This document shows positions 1 through 7,806 of a DNA stretch of 21,070 nt, piece after piece. A program made the position numbers and the translations under genes. A model generated the notes under the pieces. That model saw only the letters and a program-made list of their open reading frames with translations, was not told the DNA's origin and searched no databases. The stretch comes from Euryarchaeota archaeon UBA124 (GTDB taxonomy: Archaea; Thermoplasmatota; Poseidoniia; Poseidoniales; Poseidoniaceae), in NCBI GenBank assembly GCA_002502215.1, contig DAPT01000118.1, positions 1 through 21,070 on the forward strand, written 5' to 3'. Position 1 is the stretch's first letter. Every line of letters starts with the position of its first letter.

Positions 1-332
1 GCACTCAGGTACTTCCCGTGACAGGACTTCAAACAGACGACACTGTTTTCACGGAGTTCGGCCGTGAACTCTTCCCAGCCCCCCGGTGGTGCCGCATCGC
101 GATTGATTTGCACGCTACCGTCGGCTTGTGCTGAAACATACTTTCCGTGCGAACTCTTGAGCGTGATTTTCCCGCCTGGGCGCTCCTCGATATGGAAATA
201 CTCCCACGCACTTGCAACATCACGGTTCCATTGTGCGCTCCCGTCTGGCTGCGCACTCAGAAATTTCCCGTGCACACTTCGGAGGGCAACTTGTGCTATT
301 GCGAGCCCTCCGCCATGCTGATGGGTGGTGGT
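1..332 (-). CDS. Fascin-like beta-trefoil protein, partial, start unclear (possibly broken)
   Basis: On the minus strand an open frame runs from just after a TAA (333-335) off the left edge. Its translation has three similar blocks: SVHGKFLSAQPDGS, SSHGKYVSAQADGSVQINRD and SCHGKYLSA. The HGK motifs are 41 and 43 residues apart, at 270-272, 147-149 and 18-20. Between the blocks are W-E-x-F segments and 'GGKITLKS'-type strands. This period and pattern are those of fascin / actin-crosslinking-like beta-trefoil domains. No ATG lies in frame after the TAA. A nearby ATG (314-316) is in another frame and meets TAG after six codons, so the start is frameshifted, non-standard or decayed. If the eight bases between two CAA triplets were removed, the ATG would join as MAEGSQ-VALRSVHGK. 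It lies 65 bases after gltX and looks richer in G+C than its neighbours. Function unknown; the fold could bind carbohydrate or protein. Confidence 0.6.
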
Positions 333-397
333 TTAGGCTAACCAACTCTTCGGTGGATAATCTTGAATGAGAAAATGCATTGATTGGAAAACGTGGA

Positions 398-2095
398 TTA
401 CTCATGCATCAACAAGAAGCCCTCGTTGGTGACGATTGCATAGCCGATTCGTTCGAGTTGAACTATGGTCCCTGCTGAATAATCGTTTGATTCCACTCGA
501 CCTGATATGTATTCAATTTCTTCTTGGTTTGGAATCAATAAGGTGGAATGTTCGGACGTGGTCGTTGATGTCCAGTGAATAATGGGTCGTTTGTCGGATC
601 GCTCTACGGATTCTATGTTGCCATCTTCGTCGATGTCTGCAAACTCTTTGAGTCTGTAAGAGCCGCGTGCATCTTCCGATTCGATGAATACATTTGGAGG
701 GTTGAGGGAAATTGTACGAGTCCCTTTATCCGAATGGTTTGGATGAATGGGTAATTCAATTTCAGAGGGTACATCACCGAGAATTTCAACTTCAACGGGG
801 TCACGAATGAACGATAAACGAGGTGCATCGTCATCAATCTTCTTTGTGTTGTGAGAGAACAAGGTCGCAAGTGGTACAGAGATATCTTTCTGTGTCACGG
901 CAAGTTCAATCCAAAAATTACGTAGAGCATCTGCCTGAATCCCTCTTGCTTGAAGCCCTTGAATGGTTGGCAAGCGTGGGTCATCCCATCCACTGTATTC
1001 TCCGTTTTCGATGGAAGCTCGCATTTTCGAGGTTGAGAATCCTCCCCATTCGTGTACTTTCACTCGACCCCAGTAAATCGTCTCAGGATAAGACCATCCA
1101 AAATGCTCGTAGAGCAACGTCTGTTTCCGTGTGGAATCCATCAGATCCTTGCCACGAATGATGTGGGTTACACCCTGTAAATGATCTTCAACAGCGCTTT
1201 GGAAATCGAGCAACGGCCATACTTTGTATTTCGAACGAATGTTTGGTCGTGGGTGTGGATTCGCAACAGTATCTTGCATCCGTAGTGCGGGCCAGTCTCT
1301 TAATGCAGGATTTTTCAGCGTCATGTCCGTTTTGACACGAACCACGGCATCGCCAGGTTTGTAGGTCCCATCCAGCATTTTGTTCCAATCGGAGAGATTT
1401 TCCTCGACAGATTTGTCGCGACAAGGACAATTTGTTTTGGACTCACGGAATTGCCTAAAGGCTTCGGCAGTGCATTTACAGACGTAGCCAAACTTGTTTC
1501 GTAGCATTTTTTCTGCATGCTCGTAGTACACTGGAATCCGATCGCTAGCAACAACAATCCTGTCAGCGGGTCTACCGAGAAGCCATTCAACCTCTTGTGG
1601 AATCAGATCGTATGCCGCTAATTCGGGTGGCTTTACTGTCGTATCAGTGTCATCAAAACGCAGAATAAGCGTCCCTTTATGCTCCTCAGCATAGCTTCCG
1701 TTGATGACAATTCCTCTTGCGTGACCAAATGAAAGCGGTCCGTTTGGATTTGGTGCAAAGCGGAAGACGGGTTTTGTATCTTCGAGGTTTTTTAGTTCCG
1801 GCAAGCCCTCTCTTTTTTCCTGTTTTTTACGTCCCTCGAGGAGGTGTGGCGCATCAGACGCAAGAATGGATTCAATGTGTTCAAGACCCTGCTCTTGGGC
1901 AAGATTGTTGGCTTTCTGTACCGATTGAGCAACGAGAGGACTAATTTGCCCACCATGTTGACGAAGATCGCTTCGTGTGCTCATGATTCGACCAATAACG
2001 GAACCGACTGCTCCTTTTCCTTCATATTCGAAGGCATTCTGAAGCGCAAGATGCCAAATTAACTGGTGCGTTTCCTCGTCAGGGGCCCAGGCCAT
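398..2095 (-). CDS. gltX: Glutamyl-tRNA synthetase, archaeal type
   Basis: Cytosolic class I enzyme that charges tRNA-Glu with glutamate. In archaea the non-discriminating form also feeds tRNA-Gln through an amidotransferase. Residues 17-75 match the archaeal N-terminal extension (LALQNAFEYEGKG). The HIGH-equivalent is SFGH at 122-125, after FAPNPNGPL. A CxC...CxC set (Cys206, 208, 223, 225) could bind zinc. FDDTD follows at 147-151, and STSKM (354-358) stands for KMSKS. The rest is a beta-barrel anticodon-binding part, as in archaeal GluRS/eukaryotic GlnRS. I chose the ATG at 2095, giving 565 residues, because AGGGTGGA lies just upstream and it begins where the family begins. The frame stays open to 2242, but that would add 49 unrelated residues overlapping rnhB. 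The stop is TAA. It is downstream of rnhB and probably co-transcribed. Confidence 0.95.
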   Translation of the reverse strand: MAWAPDEETHQLIWHLALQNAFEYEGKGAVGSVIGRIMSTRSDLRQHGGQISPLVAQSVQKANNLAQEQGLEHIESILASDAPHLLEGRKKQEKREGLPELKNLEDTKPVFRFAPNPNGPLSFGHARGIVINGSYAEEHKGTLILRFDDTDTTVKPPELAAYDLIPQEVEWLLGRPADRIVVASDRIPVYYEHAEKMLRNKFGYVCKCTAEAFRQFRESKTNCPCRDKSVEENLSDWNKMLDGTYKPGDAVVRVKTDMTLKNPALRDWPALRMQDTVANPHPRPNIRSKYKVWPLLDFQSAVEDHLQGVTHIIRGKDLMDSTRKQTLLYEHFGWSYPETIYWGRVKVHEWGGFSTSKMRASIENGEYSGWDDPRLPTIQGLQARGIQADALRNFWIELAVTQKDISVPLATLFSHNTKKIDDDAPRLSFIRDPVEVEILGDVPSEIELPIHPNHSDKGTRTISLNPPNVFIESEDARGSYRLKEFADIDEDGNIESVERSDKRPIIHWTSTTTSEHSTLLIPNQEEIEYISGRVESNDYSAGTIVQLERIGYAIVTNEGFLLMHE

Positions 2096-2138
2096 GTTCC
2101 ACCCTGTTGCTGATAATTCATGAATACGTTGCTTCAAT

Positions 2139-2858
2139 TCATGACGAAAACAAGGTCGTTCCAGTAGGTTTGCGCTTCGGCAAAGGCGAAGAGTAATGCT
2201 TCTCCCAAAATCGTTCAACAGTCGCCCATGACCATCGTACATCAGGATGAATGGCTTCTTTTCGAATCAGTTCAGGCAACGCCTTGATTGTGTTTGGATC
2301 GGATGGGTAACCGCTTCCAATCTCGAACCCTAGTTCAATCTGTAACTCCTTCATGATACGGTCACGAACAACCTTAGCGACGATTGATGCTCCACCAACA
2401 ATTCGGTGATTTGTATCTGCTTTATGTTCAGATAAAATGGAACAACCCTTCCTGGGCCAATCATTCATACGCTCAGAGATGCGATTCGTAAATCGTTGCT
2501 CATTGACATCGCATGCATCAAGAGTTATGTCGCAGAGGGTTGAAATTTCTGCATTATGTCGGTTCAAAATTGCAGCGAACAAATCCACTTCGAGGAGGTT
2601 TAATCCCTCTCCATAGACTGCAGTGTCGATTTTATTTGGTGGGCAAATAATCGTGTCCACGTACCAATCCCGATCCTCTGACATTTGAAGAATCCAATCG
2701 TATTGTTCCTCTCTTTTTTTCGTGGAATGATGCTTTGAATCGGAAATGTTTTGGTCGATTAACATCGTCGCATCTGAGTCGGGAATTGAGAGCAAGCCAA
2801 CAACCAGTGGGCCTAAAACCGGTCCACGTCCCGCTTCATCTACGCCCACGATTCTCAT
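2139..2858 (-). CDS. rnhB: Ribonuclease HII
   Basis: Removes RNA from RNA-DNA hybrids and nicks at misincorporated ribonucleotides. The four acidic active-site residues are visible: Asp7 and Glu8 in VGVDEAGRGPVLG, Asp114 in ITLDACDV and Asp148 in SEHKAD, followed by GGASIVAKVVRDR. GSGYPSDPNT near residue 180 carries the family's tyrosine. Length is 239 residues, usual for the family. I chose the ATG at 2858 because MRIVGVDEAG is the normal archaeal N-terminus. A GTG at 2870 would add four residues and overlap the upstream stop by 4 bases. The ATG start lies 8 bases after the stop of the surface-protein gene and 43 bases before gltX, so all three are likely on one transcript. Confidence 0.95.
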   Translation of the reverse strand: MRIVGVDEAGRGPVLGPLVVGLLSIPDSDATMLIDQNISDSKHHSTKKREEQYDWILQMSEDRDWYVDTIICPPNKIDTAVYGEGLNLLEVDLFAAILNRHNAEISTLCDITLDACDVNEQRFTNRISERMNDWPRKGCSILSEHKADTNHRIVGGASIVAKVVRDRIMKELQIELGFEIGSGYPSDPNTIKALPELIRKEAIHPDVRWSWATVERFWEKHYSSPLPKRKPTGTTLFSS

Positions 2859-2866
2859 AATTTCAC

Positions 2867-5296
2867 TCACAGATCGAATTCATCATCGGTATTCGCCTTC
2901 GATGGAAGAGGAACCGCTTCCTCCATTTCCATCTTTGGTTTCAGATCCGGATTTTCATGTCGAACGGTACGTTCAGTAATTGAATTGGTGGGTGTGAGAT
3001 TTGCATTTTCAACGTGCGGTGTTGCCGGGCCGTGTGAAGCAATCTCTTGGGCAATTTGATCCATTGTTGCCCGTTGAGCAACCATATCATGATGATCAAG
3101 TACCGTCGTTGCAGCTGCTCGTACCGGCTCGGGAAGCGGTTCCAGTGCGGGAGCAGAAGGTTTGGATTGGGATTGAAAGGCCTTGGTAAACGCCTCTTGA
3201 GACATCGAAGGGCTTTCGATGACCGTGTTATCTTGATTGGAGGGTTTGTTGAATTTCTCCATCCAGTCTTCCTGCGTTTCGTCCGGTTCTTCTCTCATTT
3301 GCCGCAAGAGTTTTTCTGATTCTTTTCGCTGGATGCGGTCGCGAACGGCTTTGTTCAATATCACTGCAGAAACTGCGATACTGGCGATGATGAGCCACCA
3401 TCCTTTGACAATGAGAGTCACGTCTTCGAAGAACTCGGAAATTGAATAGCCATCGGTCTCTTGAGCAATGTTCCATTGTTTGCCTAAGTACTGTTTTTCG
3501 ATGGAATACACAAATTCTGTCTCTGGGTCAAAAATAGACCGCACTACAATGTCCAAAACCAATGTTCCGTTAATGGTCTGCTCTGAGGGCAGTTCAGCGG
3601 ACCCGCGCAGCGTAAAATTCGCGCCACGTGGGAGGTTACCGAGTTCGAAGACCCTCGGCTGTTCAGAATCACCCTCGATAATTGCGCCTTCGGGGGGTGC
3701 AAACCCCATAACGGTCGAATGCGATGATTGGAGCTGTACAATTAATCCATCCTCAAGGTTCCCATCGTTTCGTAGTTGGACTGCAAAACTCACCACATCT
3801 CGAGAATCAACTTCGCTCTGTCCATCAAGGAACGTCCAAGCAACATTCGGCCCAACGATGACGTCAATTGAATACCGGTGGAGAACGTCCCCCTCATTCA
3901 ATCGCAAATCGAATTGAACTGCACCCTGCTGATAGGCTGTGGCATTTTCTGCAATTTGAAATTCGATTGCTTCAAACTCATCCTCAGCATAACGCTCGAC
4001 GACCAGTGGATTCTCTCGAAATGTTATGCCTGTTACGAAATCAGGAGAAGTTACGCCATCGATAACAACGGAATCCACAAAATTTCCAATGTTCTGGAGG
4101 TTCATTGAAGCCAAACAAGAGGTGCTTGGTTGGAGATAGGTACAATCAACGGGTTCGAGGCTATGAGAAAAACTCCGATCCCAGGAAATGTTCACGGTTG
4201 CAGATTCTCGGACGCTTCGGAATGGAAAATTGGTCGGTTGGATGATGATGTCAACGGATATCGTCCCGGAGGTTTCGCCTGGGGCTTGCACTCCAACTTC
4301 GATAATTCTTGATTCGTTTGGCAAGAGGAGAACATCTTCGAAGGCATTGAACAACGCCACAGTCCAGCCATTGGATGTGATACGATCTGCATTCTGCTCT
4401 GCAACAGCATCACCGTTGATCACGACGTTTCCGAGGGTTATCGAAATTGTGTCGGCTATATTTCCTGTATTCCGAACGCTGACGTCGACCCGCGTATTGC
4501 CTGCCGGATCGACAACGACATCCGTCTGAACAGAATCAATGGTCGCATTTCGAAATGAACTGACGTCAAGTGAAAAGTCCCACGCAATTTTTGCACCATC
4601 AAGTCCAGAGGTACCGATCAAGCGAAACGTTGGTCCCTGATTGGCAAGAGGTGCGCCATCGATAATTTCCGGCACATCAACCCAAATTCGAACAAAATCC
4701 ATGGTGTTCGGCCCCAGTTGCAAGCGTGCATTTGTGCCATCGACATCGTCCATTGACCATCCCCAGCTCCACAGCGAATCGGTCTGAATTGTGAACGTCA
4801 CCTCGTCTGTGAGCGTTGCATTGCTGGTGATGTTCGTTGCCACGTTTGTGCGAATACTCGGGTCGACAACAAACGTCGAGGATTGAGTATTTCCAAAATT
4901 AATGTTTGAGGGCGCAGTGATTTTCAATTCAACATCGACACTCTGTGTTGACTGATCCGATGTATCAATAATCGTTGCATTGATTGTATCATAACCATAA
5001 GGCGTTGAGGAAGGTAAGGTTAAGCTCCAAAGAAATCGCTTGGTTTCCCCATCATCAAAGACCAGTTCTTGTCCATTGCCTGTCATTTCGCTCAAATATT
5101 GGGATTGAAGATCGAGTTTGAGTGTTGAACCAGAGGTTCCGGTAAATGTCACATCAAGGTGATGCTGAACCGTTTGACCGGGATAAGCAACGTATTGCTC
5201 ATCAGGTGTTAGTGTCATCGAGGTTGAATTCTCTGATGCAACAAATGGCACAACAAGCAACATCGTCAGCCAAAATGCTGCCTTTTTGTTGACCAT
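2867..5296 (-). CDS. Secreted, membrane-anchored surface protein with NEW3/CARDB-like beta-sandwich domains
   Basis: Predicted envelope protein of 809 residues. A signal peptide is clear (MVNKKAAFWLTMLLVVPFVA). Next come about 610 residues rich in Ser, Thr, Asn and beta strands, with the 'VRNTGN.AD' pattern of NEW3/CARDB domains repeated (VSVRNTGNIADTISI, MNLQNIGNFVDSVVI, VQLRNDGNLEDGLIV). A single membrane span lies at about 632-651 (GWWLIIASIAVSAVILNKAV), then a 156-residue charged tail starting RIQRKESEKLLRQ, predicted cytoplasmic. The tail is rich in Pro, Gln and Glu and low in hydrophobic residues. The ATG at 5296 is preferred because the signal peptide starts there. The frame is open to 5413, but those residues overlap the SRAP gene and look non-coding. 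Function is not recognised. The architecture mirrors the C-terminal half of the protease at 10587. Confidence 0.85.
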   Translation of the reverse strand: MVNKKAAFWLTMLLVVPFVASENSTSMTLTPDEQYVAYPGQTVQHHLDVTFTGTSGSTLKLDLQSQYLSEMTGNGQELVFDDGETKRFLWSLTLPSSTPYGYDTINATIIDTSDQSTQSVDVELKITAPSNINFGNTQSSTFVVDPSIRTNVATNITSNATLTDEVTFTIQTDSLWSWGWSMDDVDGTNARLQLGPNTMDFVRIWVDVPEIIDGAPLANQGPTFRLIGTSGLDGAKIAWDFSLDVSSFRNATIDSVQTDVVVDPAGNTRVDVSVRNTGNIADTISITLGNVVINGDAVAEQNADRITSNGWTVALFNAFEDVLLLPNESRIIEVGVQAPGETSGTISVDIIIQPTNFPFRSVRESATVNISWDRSFSHSLEPVDCTYLQPSTSCLASMNLQNIGNFVDSVVIDGVTSPDFVTGITFRENPLVVERYAEDEFEAIEFQIAENATAYQQGAVQFDLRLNEGDVLHRYSIDVIVGPNVAWTFLDGQSEVDSRDVVSFAVQLRNDGNLEDGLIVQLQSSHSTVMGFAPPEGAIIEGDSEQPRVFELGNLPRGANFTLRGSAELPSEQTINGTLVLDIVVRSIFDPETEFVYSIEKQYLGKQWNIAQETDGYSISEFFEDVTLIVKGWWLIIASIAVSAVILNKAVRDRIQRKESEKLLRQMREEPDETQEDWMEKFNKPSNQDNTVIESPSMSQEAFTKAFQSQSKPSAPALEPLPEPVRAAATTVLDHHDMVAQRATMDQIAQEIASHGPATPHVENANLTPTNSITERTVRHENPDLKPKMEMEEAVPLPSKANTDDEFDL

Positions 5297-5297
5297 A

Positions 5298-5311
5298 ATG
5301 CGCCTATTATG
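5298..5311 (-). promoter_or_regulatory. 14-base motif just upstream of the surface-protein gene
   Basis: The minus strand reads CATAATAGGCGCAT, ending one base before the start codon at 5296. The same motif, 13 of 14 bases identical, lies upstream of the protease gene at 10549-10562. It could be a shared promoter or leader element, but the distances to the two start codons differ (1 and 24 bases). The role is inference. Confidence 0.25.
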
Positions 5312-5406
5312 TCTTTGGCTTTGAAGCAAACGGCATCTTGTTTTGTGGTTTATCACATCGATGACTACCATGTCGAGCAACAAGCAGATGCCACGAATTC
5401 GACTTC

Positions 5407-6042
5407 TTACCAATCAAACAACGTTCGTAACGGTTGAATGAGTTGTGGTCCGTTGGCTGATGTTTTGTTCACTTCTCTTCCGACGGGATGAATCTTTAAT
5501 TCAGAAGAATTGATAATCAGTTCTTTCTTCTCCAGCCAACATTCTGAATCCTCCGCTGAGATGAGTACTGGCATTCGATTGTGAATGTGTTTCACATCTT
5601 CCATCGCTTCCTGTGTCAAAATGCTGAAAGTATGCAAAGGACCGTTTTCACTGAGCCATTGTTCGTATATGCCGGCGATTGAAAGAACAGATTCGTCGAA
5701 TGATTGATGATAGAAAGGAACTTTTCCCCTCGGTGTTGTCTTCCATTCATACCAACCATTTGCAGGAACGATGCACCGTCGTGTCTGAAATGCCTCCCGA
5801 AACATTGGCTTTGATTCAACGGTTTCAATTCGAGCATTGATGGGTTCCATCGTGCTCTTCTTGCTCCAGGAAGGGCGCAAACCCCACCGCATGGAGGTGA
5901 TTGCAGGATGACCGTTTTCGAGGTAAATGACAGGTGTACTGTCTTGCGGCGAGATGTTAAAATCTGGCTTTGTGCTTGGTTTTTCGATCGATGCGACAAT
6001 TTCTGGCCAGTCTTGCCCATTGAAGGTAAATCTGCCGCACAT
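5407..6042 (-). CDS. yedK: SRAP-domain protein (YedK/HMCES family)
   Basis: Family members cap abasic sites in single-stranded DNA by forming a thiazolidine crosslink through Cys2. The expected residues are present: Cys2 exposed after Met removal (MCGRF), Asn69 and Arg71 in PINARIE, Glu99 in GWYEW and His154 in HIHNRMPV. MRWGLRPSW and RRCIVPANGWYEW are diagnostic. Length is 211 residues, close to other single-domain members. It starts 6 bases after the pheT stop. The stop is followed by 110 bases before the surface-protein start. No strong Shine-Dalgarno is seen, so translation may depend on coupling with pheT. Its place beside rnhB fits a genome-maintenance role. Confidence 0.95.
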   Translation of the reverse strand: MCGRFTFNGQDWPEIVASIEKPSTKPDFNISPQDSTPVIYLENGHPAITSMRWGLRPSWSKKSTMEPINARIETVESKPMFREAFQTRRCIVPANGWYEWKTTPRGKVPFYHQSFDESVLSIAGIYEQWLSENGPLHTFSILTQEAMEDVKHIHNRMPVLISAEDSECWLEKKELIINSSELKIHPVGREVNKTSANGPQLIQPLRTLFDW

Positions 6043-6048
6043 AGGCTC

Positions 6049-7794
6049 TCAAACCGGGTCTGTTATGGAAGATTTGAGCGCCTCAACATCAAACTCAGCC
6101 CCGTTGAGCGGGACAAGAAGTTCGAAGATTTGTGATACGGATGGATCGATCTCTCCAAAGCAGCCAACCCATTCACCATCCAACAAAATCTTCGCTGAAC
6201 GGCCTGCTAACCATGGTCCTTCGTTGTCTGGAAGAGGTTCAATCACCACATTTTCAGCCCCTATGTCTCGAAGGAAGGCTTGAATCCGCCCTCGAATTGA
6301 AGCAAAACCTCCAACACGTTCTGCGGTCAAGAATGCTAATCTGTCCATATTTTTGTGGTCTCGTACCACGGTTCCCAGTTCATAGACTGACTGCGGCAAA
6401 TCATGATGGCGGTTGGATGCAAGTAATCGGAGCAATCCTGGCAACAAGAAATGACGCATCATGGTATGTTCGAGCGTTATCGGGTTGGTAATTCGAGTTA
6501 TTTCATTGAAGGGTTTCCAACGCATTCGATTGAATTGATCTTCATCATTTGACAGCGTAAGTGATTGAATCTGCATGAAACCCATACCTTGCATTGAGGT
6601 TCGTATTCGACGTCGTAGGTTGTCGTCTGCACGGGGAATCGCATTCATAGGAGCCTTTGGCACGTCGTTTCCTAAATCTTCGTAGCCGTGCCCGATGGCA
6701 ATGTCCTCCACTATATCGACTGGATGAAGAAGATCGAAACGCCAGCGTGGCATGTCAAATCCAAACATATCCTCTCCTTCACTTGCATACTGCATAGACT
6801 TGCTAGGACTAATTTCATCCGATGTTGCAGGTGAGCGTCCGGTGAATGCTCCACCCATTCGGAGCATGGCATTGCTCAATTCGTCATCGTTGAGATCACG
6901 GCCTAAAATTGTCGTAATCAAACGAGCAGGGACCCGATGATGGACAGGTGTCCAGTTTGGGAGAACCTCTTGCTTACCTTCGCAGTCGATTATTTGTATT
7001 GTTTGGACGGAGCCCCCACGTTCCTTCGCTTGCAAAGCAACGAGCATGAGGCATGATTCACAGGCACGACGGTCCCAACCTGTTACATCGATGAAGAGGT
7101 CACGTGTCGATGATTGCACGGTGGTGTGAACACCGTTGATGATGGGCGGAAATGAGAGGACAGCTCCTTCGGCATCTTCGATGATTGGGACTTTGTCCAT
7201 TCCGTCTAAAAGGTGCGCATAATCAACTCCTTTTGGATGCGATGCGAGAATCTCATCAATGGTCATTGCATGTTCCATCGCCAATGGGATGAATGAGTGG
7301 CTCCGTTCGACTGCTTTGACGGTGAAGGGTGGCTTTAGTGTCGTGAGGTCATGGACACCAATGCTTGCTCGTCGTCGGCCTCTCCCTAAAGCGAAGTGGA
7401 GTTTTTCTTGATGGTCCATCAGTTGCTTTATGAAATCGTCCATTTCGTCATCATCGTCCATATCCAAGCCACGTACAACAGCACCCAATATTATGGGTCG
7501 AATTGTTGCAAGTTCTGGTTCGACGCTCAGGGTAATCCCACTTGATTCAAGGGACTCGTTTGCGAGCGTTGGTTGGTTGTGTAGGAATCCTCGCATTGCC
7601 AAACTTAGTGTTTCAGCACTAAGTAAGTCGGGTCGATTTGGAAAGATTTCGATATCCAAGACCTCTTCGTCGCAACGATCGATGTCTGTTCCAAGCAGCG
7701 GTAATCGGTGATCAACATCGGCAATGTCGTGCCGACAACCGTGCCGTGATAGCAGTGAGGTGAGAAGTTTTTGATCGACGGAAATCGTTGGCAT
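6049..7794 (-). CDS. pheT: Phenylalanyl-tRNA synthetase beta subunit, archaeal type
   Basis: Forms the alpha2-beta2 PheRS with PheS and supplies structural, tRNA-binding and editing domains. PheS is not in the window. The N-terminus (MPTISVDQKLLTSLL) and FPNRPDLLSAETLSLAMRGF at about 51-70 are typical of archaeal/eukaryotic PheT. A B5 domain is visible (ILGRDLNDDELSNAMLRMGG, later RWRFDLLHPVDIVEDIAIGH). The catalytic-like core follows (MRHFLLPGLLRLLASNRHHD, then VYELGTVV), ending GCFGEIDPSVSQIF. Length is 581 residues, slightly more than the usual ~550. The ATG at 7794 is fixed by TGAGGTGA 4 bases upstream, which overlaps the stop of the preceding gene. Confidence 0.95.
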   Translation of the reverse strand: MPTISVDQKLLTSLLSRHGCRHDIADVDHRLPLLGTDIDRCDEEVLDIEIFPNRPDLLSAETLSLAMRGFLHNQPTLANESLESSGITLSVEPELATIRPIILGAVVRGLDMDDDDEMDDFIKQLMDHQEKLHFALGRGRRRASIGVHDLTTLKPPFTVKAVERSHSFIPLAMEHAMTIDEILASHPKGVDYAHLLDGMDKVPIIEDAEGAVLSFPPIINGVHTTVQSSTRDLFIDVTGWDRRACESCLMLVALQAKERGGSVQTIQIIDCEGKQEVLPNWTPVHHRVPARLITTILGRDLNDDELSNAMLRMGGAFTGRSPATSDEISPSKSMQYASEGEDMFGFDMPRWRFDLLHPVDIVEDIAIGHGYEDLGNDVPKAPMNAIPRADDNLRRRIRTSMQGMGFMQIQSLTLSNDEDQFNRMRWKPFNEITRITNPITLEHTMMRHFLLPGLLRLLASNRHHDLPQSVYELGTVVRDHKNMDRLAFLTAERVGGFASIRGRIQAFLRDIGAENVVIEPLPDNEGPWLAGRSAKILLDGEWVGCFGEIDPSVSQIFELLVPLNGAEFDVEALKSSITDPV

Positions 7795-7798
7795 TTCT

Positions 7799-7806
7799 TC
7801 ACCTCA
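7799..7806 (-). promoter_or_regulatory. Strong Shine-Dalgarno of pheT, overlapping upstream stop
   Basis: The minus strand reads TGAGGTGA, near-perfect to the archaeal anti-SD. It begins with the TGA stop of the glutamate-synthase-like gene and sits 4 bases before the pheT ATG. The layout suggests translational coupling. Confidence 0.7.

Noticed and set aside
823..1161. Plus-strand frame of 112 codons opposite gltX
   Set aside because: Antisense shadow of an unmistakable GluRS gene, with low-complexity translation and no motif.
2096..2242. N-terminal extension of GluRS to 2242
   Set aside because: It overlaps rnhB by 104 bases and the 49 residues do not fit the family. The ATG at 2095 has a Shine-Dalgarno-like sequence and starts at the family N-terminus.
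5297..5413. 39-residue extension of the surface protein
   Set aside because: It would bury the signal peptide inside the protein and run into the SRAP gene.
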